Positions 12,003 to 23,713 of a DNA stretch of 64,000 nt are shown here, piece after piece. The translations under genes were made by a program, and so were the position numbers. How positions within the stretch are numbered: the stretch's first letter is position 1; every line of letters starts with the position of its first letter. This stretch comes from Sacculina carcini. Its lineage: Eukaryota > Arthropoda > Thecostraca > Sacculinidae. The stretch covers positions 3,222,798 to 3,286,797 of the forward strand of contig OU696578.1 of NCBI GenBank assembly GCA_916048095.2, written 5' to 3'. The notes beneath the pieces are model-generated. The model saw only the letters and a list, made by a program, of their open reading frames with translations. It had not been told where the DNA came from and made no database searches.

Positions 12003-12855
12003 TGCTGTTAAATATTCTTCTAGAGAATACACGTAGCAGTTGAACTGCTGCTGAAGGCTTGCTGGTGGCAGCGCATATCCAGCCAGAAACTGTGAGTTGT
12101 GATAGTTGAGTTGCTGTTCACTTGCATATGACACGTCGTAATTCTTCTGTGTATGATCGTAATTGGTAAGCTGTTGCTGCTCGTTGGCTCGTAGCGGTTC
12201 ATGTGTAGGAATTGTTTGTTGTATGTAATTGATCTGTTCGGTGTAACTTGTTGATGCTGTCTCAGAACTTGCTACACTCTGCTCCTGGAAGTTGAGCTGC
12301 TGTTTGATGTTTGTCTGAGAAGGTTGATAAGGTCCTATTGGTTGATTAATATTGTTGAACTCCTGTTGGATGTTGTTTTACTGCTCGTAGTTCGCCAGAG
12401 GCGGTTCACATCCTGCCAGAGGCCGTGAGTTGTGATAGTTGAGACTTGCATGTGACTGATCGTAGCTAGCTTGTAGCTGCTCTGAGTGGTAATATTGCTG
12501 GTGGTCGTTGGTCTGTGGCAGTTCATTGCTTGTAACAGGCTGTTGTGCATAGTTGAGATGCTCCGAGTAATTAGTCATTGTTGAGTTGTTGATGTTCACT
12601 GGTATGATCAGGAGCGTTGATGTCCAGTGGATATACGTAGCAGCAGAACTGCTGCTCGTAGCAGACCTGTGGCGGAGAATATCCCACCAGAGGCTTCACG
12701 TAATAATCTGTCACAATTTGGTAGTTTGCCTCTGGCAATATATATGTTGCCAGAGGATGTACGTAATAGTACAACGGTGACTGGATGTTTTGCAATGGTA
12801 GGTTGTAATTTACCATTGGCTGTATGTAGTTGAGAGGCGCATAGAAGGTCATGGC
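12003..12855 (-). pseudogene. Broken copy of the 21-residue-repeat Q/Y/P-rich gene
   Basis: The first about 85 codons (12852 downwards) match the start of the intact gene at 45305-47383, including MTFYAHLNY-type and FCCYV motifs. Two large deletions follow relative to the intact gene. One near 12587 changes frame. The second, near 12379, fuses '..LANYEQ' to 'NNIQQEF' and creates a TAA at the joint. A third frame-open block runs to 12003, where repeat X begins. The 5' leader (gccagcaatagcc before the ATG) is shared with the intact gene. It lies between two X fragments. It is a pseudogene shortened by losses between repeat units. Confidence 0.85.
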
Positions 12856-12896
12856 TATTGCTGGCGATGACAGATGAAATTGAAATGATATGTGAT

Positions 12897-13951
12897 GAAA
12901 TGAAATGTAACGATATCATAAAAATGTGTTACTTCAGAAAAATGCGCCTGTTTTGATGATTGACAGCGAATTCGTTGATAATACAATCAACGTTCATTTG
13001 TTTCGCTCCCATATAATTCATGCATAATACAGCGATGTTGCTGGTGCGGTTGTGTCCACTGCTGTTTCATATATGTGTTTTTAAGATATTAAGACATTAA
13101 AAACTCATTTCGCAAGACGCTGATGTGACAGGTAGAGTAAGTGCAATGCATACAAGATTGTAAATGCCAATGAAAACTGCTATATGTGGTTCCAACATAA
13201 CTTCCAGCTTCAATGGTGTTTAAACATTCTGACACTTGTATTTCTTCTGGCTACAAGTGTTTTCAACTGGTGAGTCTCCACATCAAGTTTGTTCTCTGTT
13301 ACACCAAAATTGACTGCAATTTCCGCCAAAGCCGCTTAATCAAGGAATGCACTGTGCTTCCAAAACAATACAGTCGCACCTACCAAAATACTACAGAAGG
13401 CTGGAGAAAATCGCCTTGTCAACTCACTGATGATTTTATCTATGAAAGCAAAGTGGGTTTTTCTTTTGATAATGGTTCGATCAAGTGTGTATTCATCTGT
13501 GTCGCTTGCAGTAGACGTTATTATGAATGCATCGAAGTGTACAAGCAGGTCTAGGAGCAGATCGCTTCCTACCTGAATTAGTGTCGATACGTATCCCGAC
13601 TGATTTGCACAAATCATTGGCAGCAATAAGTAACTCACTCCAAACAGTCTCGCTCATCATTTCCGACAGCTCATACCTAACTGATTGCACCAAGTGCTCT
13701 GCGGAGACAAGTGATAGGTTGGGAGACTGAAGATGGTCGCATAGTTGTTTGGTAACTGGACAATTGTCTGTATTGATAGTAGGCTACCTCGCTCCACCCT
13801 CATACCAATTCTGATTACCACGCTCCACCCTAATACTAAGCCGACTGAAAGTTCAATATAAAATACGATGATACGTTAACGTTTAAACAAAACATAGGGC
13901 TAAAATACTTCACAAAGGAAATGAATTGAATTAGACTGAATTACAATCAAA
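12897..13951 (-). mobile_element. Repeat X, copy B (partial hAT-derived element)
   Basis: This matches 60645-61680. On the minus strand, 13760-13200 encodes, through frameshifts, LLIAANDLCKSVGIRI, then NSGRKRSAPRP, then FIDKIISELTRRFSPA. The order (basic block, then 'FID.II.EL..RF') is that of ZMYM1/DUF4371-type hAT transposases. A plus-strand 113-codon ORF at 13213-13554 is antisense to this and broken in the sister copy, so it is not called. Confidence 0.55.
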
Positions 13952-14084
13952 TGGGAGTGTAATAAACACACACAAGAAACAACGAGCACTAACTGTGTAT
14001 TCAACGCCTTGTCCGTCCTGGTTACATAATCCCACGCTAGTAGGCGCTACAAGTATGCTGACTTGTTGTCTAAGGACAAATCCC

Positions 14085-15920
14085 AGACCTATCAGCCTCG
14101 CGGCGTCAGCTTCCAGCATGGTATCACGTGAAGGGTCAAGAAATCCAAAATAGGCGGTGACATCAGATAGTTCTTAACTTCGTTGAACGCTGTGTATAGC
14201 GTGGATGTCCACATCCATTTATTATTGCGCTTCAGAAGATCTCGCAAAGGTCTGGACTCTTCGGCAATCTGAGTGGAGAAGTAATCGAGTTGGTTCACCA
14301 ATCCGAGGAATGATCTAAGGCCTGTGATATCTTTTGGACATGTAAAACTCTCTATTGCACTTGTCTTCCTAGATTCTACCGTGTAGCCTTTTCCACTCAC
14401 AGTAAAGCCGCAAAAATTAGTTTTGTTTGTACCAAATACGAATTTTTCCTTGTTCAGAGTGATGCCTGCTTCGTCACATCGACAAAGGACCTGCCAAACG
14501 CGTGCAAGGTGATTGTCGTACTTTGAATGATTTATGAGGATTTCGTCTACTACTTTACATGTGTTGGGAATGTCACCAAGGATTGCGTGTCCACTTCGAT
14601 TGAGCTCGTTTCCACTGGAAACAAGTCCCATGGGGGCGCGCTTGTATCTGTATCGGCCAAAATGCGTGATAAAGCATGTCAAATTCCTGTCCCCTGTATC
14701 GATCAATGCTTAATAGTACCTTGATTTTGCGTCACATCTGGTAAACTATCGCGTTATCGTTGATACAACATCAAGTGGGCTATACATAGGGTGCGTGGCT
14801 CGCTGGACATATCTATTGAGTTTAGTCAGATCAGCTGTCAATCGGCATCCGGTGTTGTTCCCGTTAGTATCTTTATCGTGGTACTAGAACAATCGGATGA
14901 CACCATGAGGCTGGGTGGCTGACAGGCTCAATTCCATTTTCCTCAATCAATTTGCCCAGCTGAGTTTTCAAGCTATCACGGTAACAAATCAGAACGGAAC
15001 GAGGGGCAGTAATGCTCACTGGTGTGGCATCTTCTTTCAAAATTATCCTCATTGGGTCACCTTCCATGCTTCGCAAAACTCCACTTTATGAGAACACACG
15101 AGGGAAGCATTTTATCATCTCTGTGGTGTGGCTGTATATTTCCTCATAAGTTGGCTCTCGGTTCAGATTCCACCGAGGCTTCGAGCGATGATATTGCCAT
15201 CTATCAGAAGCAGCACGTGTATTCTTGCTAGTTCTGAGTCGAAACACATCTGTGGCACTATACTCGCAACTTGTCTTTGACGCCTCGTTGGTTTGTAGAT
15301 CGCAAGTCTCGTTTGCTTCCATTTGTTTCGGAAACCATTTGTGTAAAATTCTTAAATCAATAGCGTCCACCCATGATAAAAGTGCGTTGGAAATGCTGGG
15401 GACCACGTATGCCGTTGCACTGCAGGTTGCTGAGCCCAGTTTTATTTCAAGTGGGCAAGCTCCCACGCAAGTGAGTCTTTTCCCATTTGCTGCAAAAAGC
15501 TTCACATTGGCGGGAGAAGATTAAAGTGGTTAATGTTCAGTAGGCTGGTCACTTGCCTGTTGATGATTGTCAAATCACTTCCAAAGTCTGTCGCTCGACT
15601 TATTGTTCCAGTTTCACCCGAGCGTGTTAACGCGGTCACTTCTGTCAACGGTAGTTGCCTGATCTTGTGACGTTCAACTGCTTGAACATTTACGTCAGTA
15701 ATAATGAAGCGTACGTTTTCATCCTTGTGTTCCGCTCGTTCGCGCTGATACGAAGATTGAATTTCCGTTTCTTGCCTACTCGGGCAAAATGATCGATCTG
15801 GTCACAGTTGTCGCACCTTTGTTTCAATTCACGGCATTCTGAATTCCCATGTCGGCGACCACAGCGATTACAATTAGTCGCACGCCCATTGCCTTCCTTT
15901 TGCGTCTGTGCTTTGCACAC
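14085..15920 (-). pseudogene. Decayed Ty3/gypsy pol
   Basis: Reading down from 15920 the minus strand gives a zinc knuckle (CNRCGRRHGNSECREL, a CX2CX4HX4C-like array), then an aspartyl-protease region (15505-15086, with the catalytic region degraded), then the N-terminal reverse transcriptase (15076-14873, ending 'SHPASWCHPIVLVPR'), then RT palm/thumb and the start of RNase H (14706-14092; 'FCGFTVSGKGY', 'LRSFLGLVNQLDYF'). The catalytic YxDD box has decayed to VVDE near 14553. Frame changes separate the blocks. Domain order and the 'SFLGLVNQL' connection identify Ty3/gypsy. It is inactive and unlike the gypsy element at 40-44 kb. Confidence 0.85.
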
Positions 15921-16107
15921 ACTTGCATGTACCTGCTCATGTGTGTTACTGTGCTCGGTGCGTTATCCATATTAGTGTGTATTAGTGTATTGGTATTATC
16001 GTATGCATTACGGTGTCATTTGCTCAATGAGCTGCCGGAACTATGTACGCCACTAAATACACTGCGTGCAACACACACTTGGTGTTTGACTGTTATAGAG
16101 TGAGGAC

Positions 16108-16769
16108 GTGTGTGTTGTGTACGATATGGATTTTGACGGTGTGAAAGCTTTGATTGAGGCGCAGGAGCGTAAATATCGCTCTGCAATGGAAAAAGTTGCT
16201 GACCAATTCAAGGAGAGGATAAAGCAGCTGGAGCTAAAAACCGAAGAAGTTATAAAGAGTCTGGAGTTTACGCAGAAGGAGCTGGACGACGAGAAAAGGG
16301 AAACCAGAAGGCTGGAAGAAAAGATGATAGCGATGGAGCGAAGAATATTCGATAATGAGGATTTCAGCAAACGAAAAAATGTTCGCGTCGTAGGAGTGGG
16401 TGAAAATCCTGGCGGGGAAACTTGGGAGCAAACTTCTCTCAAGGTACAAAATATAATATCTACTAAACTGGAAATTGAAGTGCCAAAAGAAAATCTAGAG
16501 GCACGCCGAGTTGGTCCCGTCTCTACTGCCAAGGGCAGACAAATTATAGTAAGGTTCAGCAACATCGGCCATCAGGACGCAGTTATACGTAACGCCAGAA
16601 AATTGCGTGGCACGGGAATTTAATTCAACGAGGACCTGTGCCAGGCATCGAGAGAGCGCGTGCGGGAGCAAATGCAGCAGCTGCACAAAGCGCGCCAGGA
16701 AGGAAAAATCGCTTTTTAGGGGCGCTCGACTTGTCATCCGAAATAGGCAGTCGAATGTCAGTGTACCGT
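16108..16769 (+). pseudogene. LINE ORF1, first part (coiled coil + RRM-like)
   Basis: From 16126 (MDFDGVKALIEAQ) the ORF encodes about 75 residues of charged heptad-rich coiled coil. An RRM-like block follows, starting RKNVRVVGVGENPGG and running to RFSNIGHQDAVIRNARKLRG. This is the layout of LINE ORF1 RNA-binding proteins. A TAA interrupts it at 16621-16623, coding-like sequence continues (EDLCQASRERVREQMQQLHK), and a one-base loss in a T run near 16720 shifts frame. The reading frame is then split by the inserted transposon 16770-19187 and resumes at 19192. The start at 16126 is preferred because the extra upstream codons look like leader. Confidence 0.75.
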
Positions 16770-17354
16770 TGTGACGGCCCAAGATGCGACCTGGCCCAAG
16801 ATGCGACCTCGACGCTTGCGACGCGTATAAGGCATTCAATGCCTCCTAGGGTCTGTTATTATCTGTTATGAAATTGCATTTGTTGTTTGAATAGTTTCTT
16901 GCTGTCATATTCTGAGTTCACATTGATTTAATAAGTCTTATTGGGGCCTATATTTACTTGAGTGCTTATTCTGGTGTCTTATTTTCGTTGCAGTGGAAGT
17001 TGTTTGGACCAATTCCATTGTTTGTTGTGTTTTGTTGTGCGATTGATTCTGATAGCTGTTTTTTAATACCGCAGGTGATTAACTGGTTAAACTGATAAGC
17101 GCACGTTTATTTTCTGCTGCCTGTTGTTTTCGGCAATCTTTTAGCTTTCTCATGTGTGCTTGATCTGGTTTTGATGTTTCTGTATATTGTGTGTGTATAC
17201 GTGTTTGCTACATTTGATCCATTCTATTTATTCTTGCCGTTGATTATTTTTGCTCGCATATGTGGTTATATGCGCTATACGAAATATATTATTGCTTGAT
17301 TGGTCTTGTTACTTTGTTGGTTAGTACACGAGTTAAACTGTTTTCCCTGGTGGT

Positions 17355-17693
17355 TAATAGGTTAAATGCCTAAGTGACAGCTGCTACATGGGAAGAAGCC
17401 GAAGCTTATGAACACACAGGTGTGCCCCGTGCAGCTCGCTGCCACCGCATAACCGACCCTCTCCACGCTATGGCGCCACAAGGACGTAAGACGTATTAGA
17501 GAGGGCCACCTCCCGAGAATGCATGGCACAACCCATGACTGATATCTGGTACCATCATTTTCTGCTGGGTGGACAGGGGCTGTGGGATTGTAGAATTCGC
17601 CCAATGAAATTCTGCTCCGCCGGGTTTCGAACCACGGACCTCCCGCTTGTGAGGCGGGTGTGCTAACAACTGCACCACGGAGTCCACAAAAGG
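17355..17693 (-). mobile_element. tRNA-Val-derived SINE
   Basis: On the minus strand from 17686 the sequence folds like a tRNA head: GGACTCC acceptor, A-box TGGTGCAGTTGTTAGC, anticodon stem CCCGC/GCGGG with loop CTCACAA (anticodon CAC, valine), and a B-box-like GGTTCGAAA. The T stem and acceptor are mismatched. The head continues into about 260 bp of non-tRNA body (with 'GGCCCTCTCTAATACG' and 'CTTCGGCTTCTTCCC'). Head plus body define a SINE transcribed by RNA polymerase III. It is not a functional tRNA gene. Confidence 0.75.
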
Positions 17694-17739
17694 GTGGTGG
17701 GCTTTATGTTGGTCAAACGGTGACGTGATTGATACGAGT

Positions 17740-17845
17740 GTCGAGAAAGTATTTCTGTGCTGGCCGTGACTGCGAAAACCCGTGTGGCGGCCGGACCTGC
17801 GGTGTGCCAGCCGGGGCCGTGAGGCTTTGCCCCCGCAAAATTACA
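17740..17845 (+). repeat. 5' fragment of the RTE-like LINE
   Basis: 'gtgctggccgtgactgcg' and 'gcggtgtgccagccgg..ccgtgaggc' match the start of the intact LINE at 34023-34172. Only about 100 bp remain. Confidence 0.6.
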
Positions 17846-18144
17846 CGCGAACATAGCCTTCTCTACTGATGTGTTTAAATGCGTATGGTCAACAATCTAT
17901 ATATGGTCAATATGTGGACAAAGTAGGCTACGCACACTAAAAACTATTGAATTTCATGTAATTTAAAATCACTACTCTGGGGGATGTGAGGGTATATTTA
18001 CAAACATCGCTGCCCTCTTCAATAATCAAACATCAGATTCTCCAGTGGGCGTCCAAGTTCAAACTGCATGGTTGGTATAACACTTGTTCAGCATCAACCA
18101 ATCTGATTCTACTCAGATTAGTGTTGAACACAATGTGTGTGTGT

Positions 18145-18255
18145 GTGTATGTGTATGCTCGAATTTCGTCCATGAGAAGCAGGTCACAGCGAGCAGCGTG
18201 GCAGCTATGAGACCCCGCCTCTGAGCGGATAATACTTTCCATGGTGAAGGGCAAC
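18145..18255. repeat. Short dispersed repeat
   Basis: About 65 bp around 'tggcagctatga' and 'gagcggataatactttcc' recur at 26350-26416. No element class can be assigned. Confidence 0.5.
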
Positions 18256-19191
18256 CTGTAGTCATTGTGGACATGTACATCTGCATTCCACTCTGCTAGC
18301 CCCGTGGCAGAACTAGATTTGATTTAGTAAGAAATGGTGATGCTTTGATTGTAAGCCGAGCTGTAAATCAGCCATGCATTCTCAGAAAACAGTCACTCAA
18401 GAGACACTTCGACAGTCAACAATGAACTAAATAATTGCAGAAGAATCTAAGGATGAACCAAGCCTGTGGGTCACTACAAATGACCCCTATGTGAATGCAC
18501 GTGTACACCTACATACATTTAAAACGTGTTTAGGTAGCTTCGATTCGTTTGTATTCGTCTTCGATTAGTTTTTCTTAAATATGCACATGCTCACGAGTAG
18601 AAAAACAAACCACCGATCAACGATTTTATTCGGTTTAATTGCCAAACAAAACTCGTAAAAATAGTCAGAAATACAGGACTGACAACATAAGAGATGAAAA
18701 GGAGGAAAAACGAAAACAGATGGAGCATGCAATGAACACATGTGGAGAACACGCTCAAAACGAAATTCCCAAGAAACTCATGTTTGGGGCCTACAATACG
18801 ACTACACCACAAACACAAAGACAAATACGCACAAAGACAAAAATCGTTCACAAAGACAAATATCACCTAGATAATAGCTCAACGTCTGCAGCTATTTTCC
18901 TGAACAGATACCATTCCCACAACAAAACACAACAAACAATGGAATTGGTCCAAACAACTTCCACTGCAACGAAAATAAGACACCAGAATAAGCACTCAAG
19001 TAAATATAGGCCCCAATAAGACTTATTAAATCAATGTGAACTCAGAATATGACAGCAAGAAACTATTCAAACAACAAATGCAATTTCATAACAGATAATA
19101 ACAGACCCTAGGAGGCATTGAATGCCTTATACGCGTCGCAAGCGTCGAGGTCGCATCTTGGGCCAGGTCGCATCTTGGGCCGTCACACCGT

Positions 19192-19403
19192 CAGACAGTG
19201 GAAGTGCAGTGGGCGCCACATCGACTCAGCATGCCGCTGGGGGAATATCTGGTTCGACCGGAGGGGCGGTGTCGTCAGGGGACGCTGGTCAGGCTCCTCA
19301 GAAGCGGGCGCCGCCAGGCTGTGGAGATGCTGCCACTGCGGAGTCGTCGCAAGAGAGTGAGACCCGGCCAAGACAGTCGATACACGCCAAGGCCCGAAAA
19401 TAA
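19192..19403 (+). pseudogene. LINE ORF1, C-terminal part
   Basis: Continues the ORF1 frame beyond the inserted transposon: a Ser/Gly/Ala-rich low-complexity tail ending SETRPRQSIHAKARK and a stop at 19401-19403. The basic end is typical of LINE ORF1 proteins. Confidence 0.65.
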
Positions 19404-20012
19404 ATGCAAGTATGCATGTATGTTACTTTATATAACTTTATATATAACACTTTATATACTTTATATATACTTAAATATGTACAGATATATGTGTAATGTT
19501 GTGTGCGTGAGTGTGTGTATGGTTATGCTCATGTGTGATTGCTTTACCATTATGGTTAGTTTGTTTGTTCTAAACTGTATTTGGTGTACCAAGGCCTGCA
19601 AATGCGCTTGGGTTAACATCCCAGTTTCAGGAGGTGTGGCTAAGCCTGTTCGGTGGACGCGTCATTGTCTGTGGTGTTTTTGTGTGTTTGTGGCTGTGTG
19701 TGTGAGTCATGCTGACTGTAGCGCGTGGTTCACCCGCAGATATACATCCGTGATGTGCATGCGTCTACATTGCAGTTTGGTTGGTCGTGAGCGTATATAT
19801 AACAGATGTGTGCGTATGGATGTGTGTGTGATTATATACACATGTGTGAGAATATCTATGATGTGTAATGTTGATGTGAGTGTGAGAATATGTATGATGT
19901 GTAATGTCGATGTGAGTGTGAGAATATGTATGATGTGTAGTGTTGATGTAAGTGTGAGAATATGTATGATGTGTAGTGTGATTTTTGAACAGCCATCGCT
20001 TCGACTTCTATA
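19404..20012. repeat. LINE inter-ORF region with a 39-bp minisatellite (19840-19980)
   Basis: AT repeats at 19427-19490 are followed by GT-rich sequence. At 19840-19980 there are about 3.5 tandem units of 39 bp built on 'gtgtgagaatatgtatgatg'. The open frame through it is incidental. Confidence 0.75.
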
Positions 20013-22731
20013 TTGATGCATAACAGGGGTATGAATTACACAGATCTGAGCTACAATCCTCTTCAAAGCATAGGTGCTTATGATGGTCCATGTGCGGATG
20101 AATTATATTTAAACAGAATGTGCAGCTCCATTCCAGATTGCAAATATATATTGGCCGATGACATCAACATACCAAATAACACCTTTACAATTTCTCACGT
20201 TAATATTGGATAAATTCCCAAAAAAAAATCCAATGCTTTAAAGACTATATTTTATGCCCTTTCCCTAACATTGTTGACGTCATCGGTCTTACTGAAATCC
20301 GACTAGATACTCATCTCACCTCTTTGTATTGTATGCCGGGATATAATCTCTTCACCAATACTAGAAACGTTCACGGGGGAGGCGTGGCGATATACTTCTC
20401 AAATAATCATGATGCTACAGAAAAAAAAAATATAAATTTTTCTTATTCGCACGTTGAAACTCTGGCCGTACAAGCACGTATTAATTATAAAAAATATTTG
20501 TTTATTTGCGTTTATAGACCTCCAAGCGGGACATTTGACGATTTCATCACTACAATGACCAATATTCTTACATATGCACAAGAAAAACAATACAGCGGGA
20601 TATACGTCTTTGGGGATTTCAACTTAAATTTATTAGCATCTAACGACAACAATGTTTTTGATTATATTAATCTAATGTTTTCTTTTTCTCTCTTTCCTCT
20701 TATCAATAGGCCAACAAGAGTGACCGACACTACGGCAACTTTACTTGATCACATATGGTCCTCTCAGCTGGAAAATAACATCGACAATTTTATTATTGAA
20801 ACTGACATTTCTGATCACTTTCCTATTATATCCCAATTTCGATTAACACCTATTAGAAAAAAGTCCGAATATATTCAAAAAAGGGTAATTTCTACAAGCT
20901 CTATGGAAAAATTCATAATTGATCTTGCTGAAGCTGATTGGTATCCGGTATTTATAACAGAAAATGTTATAGAGGCTTATAATATATTCTACGAAAAAGT
21001 TTTACACACTCTTCCAGCAACACTTCCCTGAAAAATAGATCTATCTTAAAAGGAAAAATCAATTATTCCCATATATAACACCTGCACTAAAGGTGAGTAT
21101 TAGAGAAAAACATAGACTAGAACGATTTGCCAAGAAGTGGCCCTTGACATACAAGAAAACATATACCAAATTCAGGAATACGTTAACTTCAACTTTAAGG
21201 GCGGCTAAAAGCAATTATTATAAAAACAATTTCTGCCAAAATCAAGGAAATCCAAAATGTCAATGAGAGTTTATTAATACACTTCTTGGCAGGTCTAAAG
21301 GTCGTAATCCCAAAATTGAGCTGTGTCCGGAATCGTCTAATGTCTCCGTTTCTCTTAATGAACACTTCTTAAAGCATCAAACAGTAATTGACAAGGAAGA
21401 TGACTATAAAAAATATCTACACGCCTCTCCTAATGTTTCGATGTATCTATATCCCACAAATGTTGCTGAAGTTAATCGAATTCTAGTTAATTCTACTTCA
21501 ATCTCTACTTCATTCTACCTGGATATGATGACATACCACCTAGACTGCTGCAACAATCTTCTTCTTTAATATCCTCTCCACTTGCTCATATCATAAACTT
21601 TTCTCTCAAAACAGGGGTTTTCCCGGATCAATTGAAACAAGCCAAAGCTGTTCCTTTATTTAAAACTGGCGAAAGAACTGATATTAACAACTATCGTCCC
21701 ATTTCTATACTTCCGGCCTTTCACAAGCTGTTTGAGAAAGTCATTTCTTCTAGATTAAATAATTAACTTGAAAAAAATAATTTACTCTTTGATCAACAGC
21801 ATGGGTTCAGAAATGGTCGTTCAACGGAATCAGCAGTTCTAAATTTCGTAAATAATATTTATTCATGTCTTGAAAACAAGTTTTTTGTTGCAGGTATCTT
21901 TTTAGATTTTTCGAAAGCGTTCGACAGTTTGGATCACGAAATTCTCTTTAAAAAATTACATAATATAGGGATAAGAGGGGTTCCACTAAGTCTCTTCATA
22001 AGTTATCTTAGTAATAGAAAACAAAGTGTTTTTTGCAATCAGAGTTATTCACAATTTATGGCAATCAGCAAAGGAGTTCCTCAGGGTTCTGTATTGGGTC
22101 CCACACTTTTTCTTATATACATTAACGATATTATAAATTCGAGCAATATATTTGATTTTCAACTTTATGCCGACGATACTGCCCTTATAATAAATAATAA
22201 AGACATTACTCTCTTGCACCAAAATCTAGTTTCCGAACTAATAAATGTAATGGCATGGATTCAAGCTTACAAACTGAGGCTGAACACTGGCTTCAAAATC
22301 AAACTATATTCTGTTTCAGAATAGATCGTTGAGCTACTCCTTGCCACCGGTGCCTATTAATAATGGATTCCTTCTGCAGGTGAAATTTACTGAATTCCTG
22401 GGGGTTACAAATCTAATCTAAATTCGACCAAAATCTAAATTTCAAATATCACATTGATAAAACTTGTACCAAATTATCTAAAATTACTGGGGTTTTGTAT
22501 AGAGTAAGACACCTTTTAACTGCTGAAGCCATGCTCAGTATCTATTATACCCTTTTCTATCCTCATCTTATTTATTGTGTTCCAATTTGGGCATGTACTT
22601 GGCCTTCCTTTTTACATAGAGTGACTCTAGCTCAAAGCAAATTTCAAGCGTTTTTAATGTTCTTGAATCCTTACACATTTAGCCTAGAACAAAAAACTCG
22701 GCGAACCTATCACGAACTTCGAGGTCTGTGA
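20013..22731 (+). pseudogene. CR1-like LINE ORF2 (endonuclease-reverse transcriptase)
   Basis: 20130-20330 gives 'FTISHVNIGSIPKK..' and '..LTEIRLD' across frame changes. 20324-21031 carries the rest of the APE endonuclease: YRPPSGTFDDF, GDFNLNLLA, LLDHIWSS and SDHFPIISQF. Reverse transcriptase follows: the 'YRPISILPAFHKLFEKV' region near 21690, GIFLDFSKAFDSLDHE near 21894-21940, SKGVPQGSVLGPTLF near 22066, and LYADDTALII near 22164. 22495-22731 is the C-terminal tail. At least four stops or frameshifts (for example TGA at 21029, TAA near 21763, stop at 22322) disable it. Together with ORF1 at 16.1-19.4 kb this was one CR1-like element of about 4 kb. Confidence 0.9.
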
Positions 22732-23713
22732 GTACGCCCAATTTCTCCTGAAATAAGCACGTTGTCACGGGAATATGTGTGAGCCATGATACAGGAGGAC
22801 GGTGTAACTTAGTTTGATATTCACTCGGTATCGGAATGTTCATCTCAATCGATGTTGCTAAAGCTCGCCTCGAAAAGGTGGATGCTAATACACGATGTCG
22901 CCGACTGCGCTGATGAGATGGAATTGGATGAAAATTTAATATTCGACGGATACAATGACCTTGTGGTGGGTCACTCTGGTTAAATCAATTTTACCACACA
23001 CAACATAACATGAAACATATGAGACAAGGTTTGGACGCTCAAGAGAGTGTATTCTTGTCCAAACACATTTCATACTTGACGCCTTGGAACATTCTAGTAA
23101 TTTTTGCTCTGGCGTACCAATCAGCGATGGCGTCATTTAATGCAAATATATATAAACATTTAATATAAATCACATATAACAAATTAAACAGTAAATTTAC
23201 AATGGAATTAATTAACATGACATAAAACGTAATACAAATAGCAATAAGCCGAAAACAGTGAATGCCTTGAAACAAGTAACAAATCTTAACGTCTTGATTT
23301 GAACGACATTCATTTGTCATTAAATAAAAATTAAACAAGCAAATACAAATTGAAATACATAAATTTTAATATATATAAATATTGAATGATGAATGAAAAC
23401 GATCAAAAGAATAATTAATAAAAGCATAGACAGACACTACAACATTTTCGAATGAGAATTTTAAGAACGTACGAGTTTTGATGATGTCATTTATTCACGA
23501 GGAAACATTTAGACATATTAAGAAATTATTTATCTCAACCGCAAGTGCTAATTAGTTGTTCAGCACGAGTTTTTATCAGATAATGATTTACGAGGTCACT
23601 AGTATAGTAATTGTGTTAGATGCAGCCATTTCTGAACTGGATTTCAGCTGTGGGACATCGTTCTCACACACTGTCAGTTTAGATTGTGTTCAAGGTGAAA
23701 ACTTGAAAACAAC
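22732..23713. other. Intergenic DNA 5' of the formin-PKC gene
   Basis: 22950-23470 is an inverted copy of the dispersed repeat at 2100-2560. The last 240 bp are unique. TCAGTT at 23674-23679 fits an animal initiator motif 38 bp before the ATG, but no TATA box or downstream element was found, so a promoter is only suggested. Confidence 0.4.

Larger units (their letters stand above)
16770..19187. mobile_element. 2.4-kb TIR transposon inserted in LINE ORF1 (Ginger-like?)
   Basis: About 270 bp at the left end (16770-17040) is repeated inverted at the right end (about 18920-19187). The ends read TGTGACGGCCC and GGGCCGTCACA. CCGT lies directly outside both ends (16766-16769 and 19188-19191), a 4-bp target duplication. 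Removing the element restores an open LINE ORF1 frame. Long TIRs starting TGTNR with a 4-bp duplication suit Ginger-type elements, but no transposase is visible inside, so the superfamily is inferred. The interior holds a SINE and an RTE 5' fragment. Confidence 0.8.

Noticed and set aside
13213..13554. 113-codon plus-strand ORF in repeat X
   Set aside because: It is frameshifted in the sister copy at 60954 and is antisense to hAT-like coding blocks.
17620..17690. Functional tRNA-Val gene
   Set aside because: T-stem and acceptor mismatches, and a long non-tRNA body attached; better read as a SINE head.
19198..20016. 272-codon ORF across 19.2-20.0 kb
   Set aside because: It is out of frame with LINE ORF1 over 19192-19403 and then reads through AT, GT and 39-bp repeats.
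23660..23713. Confident promoter for the formin-PKC gene
   Set aside because: Only an initiator-like TCAGTT is visible; no TATA box or downstream element, so it is noted but not annotated as a site.
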